The notes under the pieces are model-generated. The model saw only the letters and a program-made list of their open reading frames with translations, had not been told where the DNA came from and did not search any database. The position numbers and the translations under genes are program-made. Positions 48,737 to 56,956 of a stretch of 64,000 nucleotides of DNA are shown here, in pieces (within the stretch, counting starts at the first letter, position 1; each line of letters begins with the position of its first letter). The DNA comes from Candidatus Melainabacteria bacterium (GTDB lineage Bacteria > Cyanobacteriota > Vampirovibrionia > Obscuribacterales > Obscuribacteraceae). The DNA lies in the NCBI GenBank assembly GCA_017307165.1, contig JAFKGK010000010.1, positions 1 to 64,000 of the forward strand, given 5' to 3'.

Positions 48737-48763
48737 AGAAAGAAAATTTCAAAAATTTCTTAC
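48737..48763. repeat. dispersed palindromic repeat, copy 6 (degenerate)
   Basis: CAGAAAGAAAATTTC followed by AAAAATTTCTTACG. It shares the inner part with copy 4 but has a changed right arm (TTACG rather than TTTCG). Its centre lies about 139 bp from copy 5. Confidence 0.7.
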
Positions 48764-48905
48764 GAGCGCATACTCTTCAAATTCATAAGATCGCGACCAG
48801 AGAGCCAAAAACAATTAATCGAAAAGACAAAAAACACACCTAAATACAAAACCTAGCCTTATAGCTAAAACACGCCCTAAGCAAAAAGTTTCATTCAGTA
48901 CTATC

Positions 48906-50153
48906 CTACTCCTTGCTCAATCTCTGCAAAGACATCCCCAAAAGCTTCAGACTGCCTTGAGTCGCAATCCTGTCCCCACTCCGCAGTCCCTCCACTACTT
49001 CCATTGATTCACCGAGTGTTTTACCGATCTCTACCCGTGTTTCTTTAAACACATTAGGCGCTTGCTCTACATAGACCACGGTAGCTTCGCCCACCTGCTG
49101 CACCGCCAGCGATGGCACAAAAAGAGCCTGCGCCGTATCCGTTTGCAAAGTCATTTTGCCAAACATCTCCGGTTTAAGATCACTATTTGGATTGACGATA
49201 TTAGCCCGCACGGCCATAGTCCGAGTCTCGGACTGGATCCTGGTATCGATAAAGCTCAAGGATCCAATAAAATCCCGCTTGGGAAAACTATCGATTTTTG
49301 CATGCACAGGGATACCCCGCTTGATCAAAGAAACATCTTTTTCGGGAATTTGCGCCGTCAGCCACACTCGTGTCAGATCCGCCACCACAAATAGTGGCTT
49401 ACCACCTTCGATCATTTCACCTGGATCAGCATCCCGAACAGTCACTACGCCAGATCGAGGCGATCGGATCGAAAACTTATGCTGGATCTGTTTGGAAGCA
49501 ACGATCCGGTCCACTTCTTGCTTCGGGATGCCAAACAAATGCAATCTCTGCCGCGTCGTTTCGATAGCGGCCGCAATTTTCTCATCCAGCGCCCGCACCG
49601 CTGCCTTTTCCAGGCTCAATTCGTTCTCGGCAATTTCAACATCGGCCTCTGCCGCAATCTTCTCACTCAGCAAGGTCTTCTTACGCTGATAGACTTTCTG
49701 CGCCAAAAGCATTCGCACTTCCAGCTGCCGTCTCTCGGCCTGCAATTCGAGCAGTTTGCTGACCAATTCGCTCTCGATCTGCCCCACCTGATCGGAGTGC
49801 ACAGTCACAAGCACCTGGCCCTGCTTGACGTTATCGCCCTGCTGCACTCGCACATCTTCGACGATGCCGGGTACCAGCGATATTACCGGCGTAGTCAGAC
49901 TCGGATTTGCTTCGACCACCCCAGGTACGGTCAACTCCACCGGTACGCGCTTTAGCGAGACCGGCTCCACCCGTAAACGCATATCGCGGGCCTGCTCCGC
50001 CGATACAGTAACCGGCAGATTTGCCAGATGCGCACCACTAGCAGCAGGCAATGGCTCCATCTCCTTGGTGCAAGCGCACAAGAGTGGCAGGAAAATCGCA
50101 AGAATCGCGCCTTTAGCAAAACCCGCATAGTTTTTATGCACGCGTTTCGGCAT
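48906..50153 (-). CDS. RND efflux periplasmic adaptor (HME type), lipoprotein
   Basis: This 415-residue membrane-fusion protein is the adaptor of the second RND locus. The N-terminus has a hydrophobic core and possible lipobox LCAC at about residues 25-28. The lipoyl halves (LVPGIVEDVRVQQGDNVKQGQVLVTV begins the first), a long alpha-hairpin at about 125-220 and a beta-barrel domain (VWLTAQIPEKDVSLIKRG) follow. Start 50153 is chosen over 50207 because it begins just before the lipoprotein signal. It overlaps the 3' end of the pump gene by 20 bases, which implies coupling. Confidence 0.92.
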   Translation of the reverse strand: MPKRVHKNYAGFAKGAILAIFLPLLCACTKEMEPLPAASGAHLANLPVTVSAEQARDMRLRVEPVSLKRVPVELTVPGVVEANPSLTTPVISLVPGIVEDVRVQQGDNVKQGQVLVTVHSDQVGQIESELVSKLLELQAERRQLEVRMLLAQKVYQRKKTLLSEKIAAEADVEIAENELSLEKAAVRALDEKIAAAIETTRQRLHLFGIPKQEVDRIVASKQIQHKFSIRSPRSGVVTVRDADPGEMIEGGKPLFVVADLTRVWLTAQIPEKDVSLIKRGIPVHAKIDSFPKRDFIGSLSFIDTRIQSETRTMAVRANIVNPNSDLKPEMFGKMTLQTDTAQALFVPSLAVQQVGEATVVYVEQAPNVFKETRVEIGKTLGESMEVVEGLRSGDRIATQGSLKLLGMSLQRLSKE

Positions 50154-53100
50154 TACCGACCTGCTCCTCATTTTTACTGATTTTCTCACTCGCATCATTT
50201 TTTGCACCGCGCCCAGGACTCGGCGTAAACTTTAAATAGATTGCCGGTAAGACATATAGGGTCAATACCGTACAAGAAATCAAACCGCCAATTATCACGA
50301 TCGCAAAAGGCTTTTGCGTCTGCGAACCCACCTCATTAGACAGCGCCGCCGGCAAGAGTCCCATAGCCGCTATCGTCGCCGTCATTAACACAGGTCTCAT
50401 CCGCGTCAAACTGCCTTCATAGACGGCTTCTTCGACGCTGTAACCCTCGTGCCGCATCTCATTGACAAAGGACACCAACAAGATGCCATTTTTGACCGCC
50501 AGACCAAACAGTGCAATCAATCCTACTCCTGCCGAGATAGAAAAGTAAGTCTTGGTCAAATACAGCGCCAAAACAGCTCCGATCGCCGCCAGAGGCACCA
50601 CCGAAAACATGACGATAGCACCACCGAGAGTACCACAAGCCAGATAAAGGATTATGATGATCACCACGAGAGTCACTGGCAGCACCACGCTTAATTGATG
50701 CGACGCATCCCTCTGCCGCTGAAACTCACCCGACCAATGCACCCGATAACCCTCAGGCAAAGCAACCATCTTATCTACTTTCTTTTGCGCTTCTTCGACT
50801 GCCGTCGCAAGATCCCGCCCTCGCACATTGGCCCTGATCGTGGCCATTCGCGAGCCCGCTTCACGCCATATCTGTGTTGCACCATTCACCGTCTTGAGCG
50901 TCGCCAACTGCGACAAAGGCACGCGACGACCATTTGATGCATCCACCAAAATATCGTTGAGCGCTTCCTTGGTCGATCGGTATTGCGCCGCCAGGCACAC
51001 CATCAGATCGTGCCTTCGCTCCCCGTCGATGATAGTCGAAGCAGACGAGCCACCTATGGCAATTTCTACTAGATCCTTGAGGTCATTCTCATTGAGCCCA
51101 TACCGCGCAGCCTGCTCGCGATCGATCTCGATCAGGTACTGGGGCTGCCCCAGCAAAGGATCGACGATCACATCCACGATACCCGGAGTGTGGCTCATGA
51201 TCGATCCGACTTCGCGTCCAAGGCTTTCTAATTTTGAAAGATCCGGTCCCGAGATCTTTGCCACGAGAGACCCCTGCACCCCGCTCAAAGCCTCATCCAG
51301 AGTGGTCTGGATATATTGAGTAAAATAATAGCCGACACCCGGGATCTGCTCGAGATCTTTTCGCATGGCCGCGATCAGGAGGACCTTGTCTTCATGAAAC
51401 TCCTTGCGCCAGGCATGCGCTGGCCTGAGATCTACATAGTGCTCCTGATCGGCAAAACGCGCCGGATCGGTCCCATCATCTGGACCACCCACCTGAGATA
51501 AGACCTGCTTGACCTCTGGATAGCGCAAAAGCGTCGCTCTCACATTATGCGCAGTGGCCACAGCCTCATTAAGCGTCACGCTCCCTGGCTTAATGGTGGC
51601 GCGCAGCCATATATTGCCTTCTTCGAGGTGGGGCAAAAACTCGCTACCGATCTGCGTAAACAGCCAACCAGCACCGGTCACTGCCAGGCAAGCCGTCGCA
51701 ATCACCAGCCAGGGATGTCTGAGCGCCTGCGCCAGTGTCGGCTTATAGATCTTACGTGCAGCGGCGACAACAGGGCTTTCGCGCTCGGTGAGAGGTTTAC
51801 GCGTCAAAAAAAATGCCGCCAAGACCGGCACCAGTGCCAGTGCCACTAACCCCGCTCCAACCAGTGCCGCCACCATGGTAATGGCCAGGGGCCTGAACAA
51901 TTTCCCCTCTACCCCACCAAAACTAAAGATCGGCAAAAAAGTCGCAACAATTGTGACTATGCCAAAAACGATCGGACTCCCGACTTCTTTGGCAGAGGCC
52001 ATGAGGAGACCAAGACGCTCCGTCGGAGTCTTGTCCCGCCCGTGCTCAGATAGTCGGCGCATGATATTTTCGGTCATCACTACCGCCGAATCCACCAGTA
52101 TGCCAAAGTCTATAGCGCCGAGAGAAAGGAGATTGGCTGGAATACCAAGCAGGCTCAAGACTATAAAGGCAATGAGCATAGCGATTGGAATGACTATAGC
52201 CGTGATCAAAGCCGACGGCACATCAGCCAGAAATACAGCGAGTAGCACCACCACCAGTGTCACGCCGATGGCTACGTTTGTGCCTACCGTCTCGAGAGTC
52301 TGCTTGATCAGCCGATCGCGATCGTAGAGGGTCGTGAGTTCCACCCCGCGTGGCAGAGTCTTTATGATCTCAGGCAAACGCTCTTTTATATTTTTCAGGA
52401 CGGCCGAAGGATTTTCGCCCCGCCGCAATAGCACGATGCCTTCGACCACGTCATCTTCGAGATCCTTGCCGACCTGACCGCGCCGCACCAGACCACCAAC
52501 GGTCACCTGGGCCACATCCTTGATGCGCACAGGGATACCGGCAGCACTCGACTTGATCACTACATTGCCGATATCTTGCTCATTTTTGAGCAGACCGAGT
52601 TGCCTGACGATCAGGGCATTGCCGTTGTGCTCGAGAAAACCACCACCAGTAGTGGCATTAGAACGACTGGCCGCGTCAAAGACTTCCTTGAGCGAGACAT
52701 TGTAAGACCGCAATTTGTAAGGATCGACATTGATCTGATAGCTCTTGGTTGGTCCGCCTTCGCTGATGACACCGATCACTCCAGGTATCTGGCGAAACAG
52801 CTTTTCGAGCTCCCACTGCTGGATCGACCGCAAGCCCATCGCCGAATAATATGGGCTGTGCAGACAATATCTAAATATTTCTCTCAAACTACCTACATCT
52901 GGCTCCAGATGAGGCACTACTCCATCAGGTAAAGGCGCTTGCGTGATGCGCTCTAAAACTTGCTGCCTGACCAGGGTCGTAGGCGTGCCATCGCTAAAGG
53001 TAGAAATGACAACAGAAAGCCCATAGAGCGAAAGGGATCGCAAAGCGACCTGATTGGGGATGCCATTAACTTCTTTTTCAAGAGGTACGGTGACCAGCTT

Positions 53101-53295
53101 TTCTACTTCTTCGGGTCCCTTGCCCGGCACCAGGGTAATAACCCGCACCTGGGGGTTGGCAAGCTCTGGATAGGCTTCGATCGGCAGTGTGATCCAGGCG
53201 ATCGCTCCTGCCACAACCACCAGAGCAAAGGCGATCAAAGCCAGATATCTGCCCTTGATAGCAGCCTGGATAAAACTATTGATGGCACCCTGCAT
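50134..53295 (-). CDS. heavy-metal RND efflux pump (CzcA/CusA family)
   Basis: This 1053-residue inner-membrane pump is a second HME-type RND transporter. The TM4 signature IDFGILVDSAVVMTEN keeps the two aspartates and the glutamate of the proton relay. Two large periplasmic loops and 12 membrane segments are evident from the hydrophobic pattern (VAIGVTLVVVLLAVFLADVP, then IPIAMLIAFIVLSLLG). The gene order outer-membrane channel, pump, adaptor fits a full tripartite system. It is clearly different in sequence from the pump at 41100, so not a recent duplicate. The metal is unknown. Confidence 0.93.
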   Translation of the reverse strand: MQGAINSFIQAAIKGRYLALIAFALVVVAGAIAWITLPIEAYPELANPQVRVITLVPGKGPEEVEKLVTVPLEKEVNGIPNQVALRSLSLYGLSVVISTFSDGTPTTLVRQQVLERITQAPLPDGVVPHLEPDVGSLREIFRYCLHSPYYSAMGLRSIQQWELEKLFRQIPGVIGVISEGGPTKSYQINVDPYKLRSYNVSLKEVFDAASRSNATTGGGFLEHNGNALIVRQLGLLKNEQDIGNVVIKSSAAGIPVRIKDVAQVTVGGLVRRGQVGKDLEDDVVEGIVLLRRGENPSAVLKNIKERLPEIIKTLPRGVELTTLYDRDRLIKQTLETVGTNVAIGVTLVVVLLAVFLADVPSALITAIVIPIAMLIAFIVLSLLGIPANLLSLGAIDFGILVDSAVVMTENIMRRLSEHGRDKTPTERLGLLMASAKEVGSPIVFGIVTIVATFLPIFSFGGVEGKLFRPLAITMVAALVGAGLVALALVPVLAAFFLTRKPLTERESPVVAAARKIYKPTLAQALRHPWLVIATACLAVTGAGWLFTQIGSEFLPHLEEGNIWLRATIKPGSVTLNEAVATAHNVRATLLRYPEVKQVLSQVGGPDDGTDPARFADQEHYVDLRPAHAWRKEFHEDKVLLIAAMRKDLEQIPGVGYYFTQYIQTTLDEALSGVQGSLVAKISGPDLSKLESLGREVGSIMSHTPGIVDVIVDPLLGQPQYLIEIDREQAARYGLNENDLKDLVEIAIGGSSASTIIDGERRHDLMVCLAAQYRSTKEALNDILVDASNGRRVPLSQLATLKTVNGATQIWREAGSRMATIRANVRGRDLATAVEEAQKKVDKMVALPEGYRVHWSGEFQRQRDASHQLSVVLPVTLVVIIIILYLACGTLGGAIVMFSVVPLAAIGAVLALYLTKTYFSISAGVGLIALFGLAVKNGILLVSFVNEMRHEGYSVEEAVYEGSLTRMRPVLMTATIAAMGLLPAALSNEVGSQTQKPFAIVIIGGLISCTVLTLYVLPAIYLKFTPSPGRGAKNDASEKISKNEEQVGNAETRA

Positions 53296-53394
53296 ACACG
53301 GTTATCCAAGAGACGATGAAAGCTTCGCGAAAGCTTAGACTCATTTTCTCACATCGAACTGTCAAATGCCTATCTAGCTATATTTATAGCCACA

Positions 53395-55065
53395 TCAACC
53401 ATACTCGAGAGGCCTGCCGCAAGCCTGCTCCAGCTCGGTAAAAGCGTCTTGATAGAGCCGCACTGCGTCCAGATACTGCAACCTGATCTGCACGTTGGCC
53501 TGCTGCACCTGCAAGGTCGCAGTAATGTCCGCCTGGCCCACCTCGTACGATCTACGCGCAAGACGTGCTACTTCGGATGAATCGTTGAGGATGTGATCCT
53601 GGTATTGCTTGAGCTTTTGCCTGGCCGCCAACACATTGTTGTAGGCAGAAGAAATCTGCTGCGTGATTAGATTTTTTTGACCATCCATCTCATACTGCAA
53701 TTGCTTGCCTTGAGCCTTGAGTCTGACGATCTCACCCTGGTTCCAATTGGTGACGGGAGTTACGATCATCAAGGACACATATATAGAGCTGAGTTTTGGA
53801 CCGGTCGGTGCGTTACCCGAAACCGAGTTACCAAATCCCACTTGAGGATTAGGCACGATATTGCCATAAGCCGTGCGCAGATTTGCCTGATTGAGCTTTT
53901 GCTTTTGAGCAATGCTCTGGAGCTCCAGCCTCTGGTCCAGGCCCTTGCGTATATAGACCTGCAAAGGCGGTACAGCAGTCGTAAAATCTGGCAGCAGCTG
54001 ACCTTTTTGAGCATCGTCCAGGGTTGTATCCTGTATCCCGATAAATGCAGGCAGACGTGGGATAGTGATAGCCCGATCTGGAGTACGCCCCATGATGATA
54101 TTGAGTTGCTGCTTGGCTCGTATGACTCGCCGAGCACCCACCTGACGCTCTACATCGGCCTGAGACGTAGCCAGCCTCGCCTTGAGCACGTCGAGTTCGG
54201 GCACATCACCGGCCTGAAATCTCTTTTCCGACACCTCGAGCAAGCGCCTGGCCAGATCATAGAGAGAATTGAGTGTTTCGACGGTCTCTTGAGCCACTAC
54301 GACTTCGGTATAGGCTCGCCGCACATCGGCACGGAGAGTCCAGAGCTGCGCCAGCAGATCGGTCTTTGCCTGATCCACAAGCTTTTTGGCGGCAAGCATG
54401 CGAAAGACGAGCTTCCAGGGTGGCTCCCAGTTAAAAGCAGGTCCGATCCGCCTTACCTGTTCGGCATATGGACCACGGTCAAAAAACAGACCCACATTGG
54501 GCTGGGTTGCTGCATCGGCAAAGGATGCACGCGAGATCTGCAATTGCGACCTGATGGCCGCCGCCCGAGGACTTTTGACCAGAGCCTCGTCCAAAGAGTT
54601 TAGTACTGTTACACCAGGCCCTTGCTCGGGAACAGTGTCAGAAAATTGCACCGTGCCCGAGACAGTCCGCGAATCACCGGTCTTATCGAGCTTGAGATGG
54701 TCGGCCTTGATGGCATTGAGACTCGCCGGGTCCTGACCTGGTGCAAACTCTGCAGAGTTGAGTTGCTTATCGATCGAGCTATCGATAGCATCGCGACCAC
54801 CGGGCGGTAAAACAATGGGATCAGGCTTAAAGGCATCCAGAGAAGGCATGGAGATATCACGAGTGACACCAAAACCTGCTGTATTGCTCGGACCGCTAGC
54901 ATTGCCTGCACTAGTACCGCTAGCACCACTGCCAGAAGGAAATTGCGAAGTCCCACGCATCTGCGCTGCTGCAGGCCTGCCACAAAAAGACGCAGAGACC
55001 GCGCCGGTCAGGGCCAGCGCAATACATTTAGAGGGATGCCAAAATTTGTTTGGTAAAGCTTTCAT
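53395..55065 (-). CDS. TolC-family outer membrane efflux protein
   Basis: This protein of about 556 residues has a signal peptide (SFCGRPAAAQ end) and, after an N-terminal extension of about 150 Gly/Ser/Pro-rich residues, two TolC-like repeats built of long helices and short strands (SRASFADAATQPN; TDLLAQLWTLRADVRRAY; NQANLRTAYGNIVPNP). It is the exit channel for the pump and adaptor downstream. The reading frame continues to 55113 through a 36-bp tandem repeat, so ATG occurs at 55065 and again at 55101, with TTG at 55077 and 55113. The shorter start gives a normal signal peptide. Confidence 0.9.
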   Translation of the reverse strand: MKALPNKFWHPSKCIALALTGAVSASFCGRPAAAQMRGTSQFPSGSGASGTSAGNASGPSNTAGFGVTRDISMPSLDAFKPDPIVLPPGGRDAIDSSIDKQLNSAEFAPGQDPASLNAIKADHLKLDKTGDSRTVSGTVQFSDTVPEQGPGVTVLNSLDEALVKSPRAAAIRSQLQISRASFADAATQPNVGLFFDRGPYAEQVRRIGPAFNWEPPWKLVFRMLAAKKLVDQAKTDLLAQLWTLRADVRRAYTEVVVAQETVETLNSLYDLARRLLEVSEKRFQAGDVPELDVLKARLATSQADVERQVGARRVIRAKQQLNIIMGRTPDRAITIPRLPAFIGIQDTTLDDAQKGQLLPDFTTAVPPLQVYIRKGLDQRLELQSIAQKQKLNQANLRTAYGNIVPNPQVGFGNSVSGNAPTGPKLSSIYVSLMIVTPVTNWNQGEIVRLKAQGKQLQYEMDGQKNLITQQISSAYNNVLAARQKLKQYQDHILNDSSEVARLARRSYEVGQADITATLQVQQANVQIRLQYLDAVRLYQDAFTELEQACGRPLEYG

Positions 55066-55116
55066 TTCGCTGATCAAGTATTTGTTTGGTAAAGCTTTCA
55101 TTTCGCTGATCAAGTA
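55045..55116. repeat. 36-bp perfect tandem duplication at the start of the efflux gene
   Basis: The 36 bases at 55045-55080 are repeated exactly at 55081-55116. The unit is a multiple of three and in frame, so it duplicates the start codons and 12 codons (reading ISEMKALPNKYL then ISEMKALPNKF in the protein). Each copy carries an ATG and a TTG, so initiation could occur at two sites. Perfect identity suggests a recent slippage event. Confidence 0.95.
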
Positions 55117-55146
55117 TAACTGTTTCCCTCGGAGCTGGGCCCCGCT

Positions 55147-55152
55147 TATAAT
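55147..55152 (+). promoter_or_regulatory. possible -10 element of the sigma-like gene
   Basis: TATAAT at 55147-55152 lies 35 bases before the ATG of the sigma-like gene and matches the vegetative -10 consensus exactly. No good -35 hexamer is seen about 17 bases upstream, so the assignment is weak. Confidence 0.3.
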
Positions 55153-55187
55153 CTGCTAACATTAGCCAAAAGGTCTGATCGCCATAC

Positions 55188-55934
55188 ATGAACAACAAGG
55201 AAAGTAGAGCATTTTTGAGGGGCGAACTGGAGTTCACTCCAGAGCGTATGATGCGCTACATTCGTTCACGTGCTCGGCTTGCCACCAGCGAAGATATCGA
55301 GGACATACTGCAAAATGCCCTCGTACTCGTGACAAGACATTATGACCCCAGCCATCCTGACGCCAAGCTTTCACCGTATTGCCTCTCGGCCTGCAACAAG
55401 GCTATTGCGCAAAATCTGGAGCGCTATCACAAGATCGCATTAAAAAAACGAGATCTTGCATCCGAAATAAAGCCCGCCAGTCGGGACGAGCAGAGCACCG
55501 ACCAGATGGTCCACTCCATAGAGCTTGATGGCGCGATGATGGCAGTAAAAGCCCTGGCCCCAGGCAAGTCATTTAGCGAAGAAGCCTCCACCACCAGCCA
55601 GTATCGCACCACCTCGCTAGACTCCATGTTTGACGAAGACGACAGTCGCTCGGCCGACGAAATAATGGGGGTCGAGTTTAGCGTCCTCGATTCTGGAGGC
55701 TCCACTAGCGACCCAGCAGTCAGAGCACTAATCAACGATCTTATAGAAAGAGTAATCCAAGAATTGCCGCAGGGCCTACACCGCACCTGCTTTCTCCTCA
55801 AATATGTCCACGGATATAAAAGAGAAGATCTAATCGAGTGTCTAAAAATGGATGCCAAAAGTATAGATACGATCGACAAGAAAATCGTCCGCACCCTTAA
55901 AGCCTTCAAGGACAAGCTGGACAAAGAAAATTAG
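55188..55934 (+). CDS. sigma-70-family (ECF-like) RNA polymerase sigma factor
   Basis: This 248-residue protein reads like a divergent sigma factor. Region 2 is at about 18-95 (MRYIRSRARLATSEDIEDILQ and VTRHYDP), and region 4 is at about 180-245 (LPQGLHRTCFLLKYVHGYKREDLIECL, then KSIDTIDKKIVRTLKAFKDKL). A long acidic linker of about 70 residues separates them, unlike usual ECF sigmas. The protein has no obvious sensor domain. It is followed 29 bases later by a soluble partner gene, and divergent from the efflux operon. Regulation of that operon is conceivable but unproven. Confidence 0.75.
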   Translation: MNNKESRAFLRGELEFTPERMMRYIRSRARLATSEDIEDILQNALVLVTRHYDPSHPDAKLSPYCLSACNKAIAQNLERYHKIALKKRDLASEIKPASRDEQSTDQMVHSIELDGAMMAVKALAPGKSFSEEASTTSQYRTTSLDSMFDEDDSRSADEIMGVEFSVLDSGGSTSDPAVRALINDLIERVIQELPQGLHRTCFLLKYVHGYKREDLIECLKMDAKSIDTIDKKIVRTLKAFKDKLDKEN

Positions 55935-55963
55935 GCCCCACGGCCACTATCGGAGAGATCGAA

Positions 55964-56668
55964 ATGACAACCCTCAACCAAAAACTACAGCAATTGTTGA
56001 CCATACAGGACGAGGCCGAATGCGCCCGCTCCTTTGAAGCCTTTTGCAAGGATCACTTTGAAGACCTGCCCTTGCCAGGTGAAAACAAACTATTCGATAA
56101 GGCAATGTGGACTGCCTCGCAGTTTCTCAGCTTGTCTCCATCCGACCAGGCTATCGTCACCAAAGTGACCAGGCGTCTCGAGACCAATCTCAATCAAAAT
56201 CCAGTCGTTGCTGGAGCAAACCAGGCTGCTGCCAAATTGGTATTTTCGATCAAAGAGCTCGTCGGCCAGACAAAGGAGTCAGCCGTCAACGCCTGGCAAG
56301 AAATGCTCGGCTCTTACAGCTGGAGCCAGATGGAGCCAGCAGGTGCCACCCGCGGCGTAGGCACGCGCCTCGTTTCGCTTGGGACTTTTCAGCAAAACAT
56401 CGATGACGTACAGATCCAGGTCAATCTAGGTTGGCTCGTAGATCAGGACAATCTCAGATTGCTTCTCCAGGCCAAGGATAAAGACGAAAATGCCATTCCC
56501 GAGGTCGAGATCAAGATATTTGAGTCTGATCGCGGGGTAGTATTTGCTCGCAAGACCAATCAGGACGGTGCCATGGTGGCCCCCTCGGTCAAGGTAGGCC
56601 CTGGTCAATATCAGATCCAGGTCTTTTACGACGACAAAGTATTAGAGACCCCGTTTTTCAGAGTCTAG
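55964..56668 (+). CDS. hypothetical protein with C-terminal Ig-like domain
   Basis: This 234-residue protein has a helical N-terminal half (about 1-105) and a C-terminal half of beta strands (VQIQVNLGWLVDQDNLRLLLQA, then VEIKIFES, then KVGPGQYQIQVFYDDKVLETPFF) resembling carboxypeptidase-regulatory/transthyretin-like beta sandwiches. It has no signal peptide or membrane segment. It sits 29 bases after the sigma-like gene and before a strong terminator, so it is probably its partner. Such soluble sigma/beta-sandwich pairs occur near conflict genes in other bacteria, which is from memory. Confidence 0.65.
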   Translation: MTTLNQKLQQLLTIQDEAECARSFEAFCKDHFEDLPLPGENKLFDKAMWTASQFLSLSPSDQAIVTKVTRRLETNLNQNPVVAGANQAAAKLVFSIKELVGQTKESAVNAWQEMLGSYSWSQMEPAGATRGVGTRLVSLGTFQQNIDDVQIQVNLGWLVDQDNLRLLLQAKDKDENAIPEVEIKIFESDRGVVFARKTNQDGAMVAPSVKVGPGQYQIQVFYDDKVLETPFFRV

Positions 56669-56780
56669 TTTCAATATTCAAAACGTACTTCAAGATCTTC
56701 TTGTCATTTTGGTCTTGCATTACGCTCGTTATAAAACGAGATTTCGATCCCGATAAAAGCCAGGTCAAAAACCGGCTGCC

Positions 56781-56807
56781 AAAAGGGGCGCCTAGAGCGC
56801 CCCTTTT
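56781..56807 (+). terminator. intrinsic terminator
   Basis: AAAAGGGGCGC at 56781-56791 pairs perfectly with GCGCCCCTTTT at 56797-56807 around a 5-nt loop. A GC-rich 11-bp stem with a T run ends the sigma-partner transcript. The 288-base gap up to the PAS gene otherwise shows no ORF; the PAS promoter should lie at about 56830-56950. Confidence 0.93.
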
Positions 56808-56956
56808 GCGTCTTTAAAAATGCCCATACAGGCGCATTTTAGCCATTTAATATTGCAAAGAGGTGAGGCTTGTTGTGTTATGCTCACAATAAGCGTTGGT
56901 TTAAAAATCCCCCGGGAAAGCGGTGCCGCAGCCTATCTTGTTGGCACTAATAATAT

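Larger units (their letters stand above)
48444..48905. other. gene-free region with three palindromes
   Basis: This 462-base stretch lies between the convergent ends of the membrane protein gene and the second RND locus. It holds three palindromic repeats (48466, 48595, 48737), otherwise AT-rich DNA without a credible ORF. A short frame at 48458-48643 just reads through the palindromes. No intrinsic terminator with a T run was found for either neighbour, so the palindromes could supply that role. Confidence 0.7.

Noticed and set aside
3402-48763. Palindromic repeats as a CRISPR array
   Set aside because: Copies are few, spaced over 130 bp even in clusters, vary in sequence and have no cas genes nearby.
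53310-53340. AAGCTTCGCGAAAGCTT inverted repeat before the second RND pump
   Set aside because: Short 6-bp arms with an odd centre; not related to the dispersed palindrome family and likely chance.
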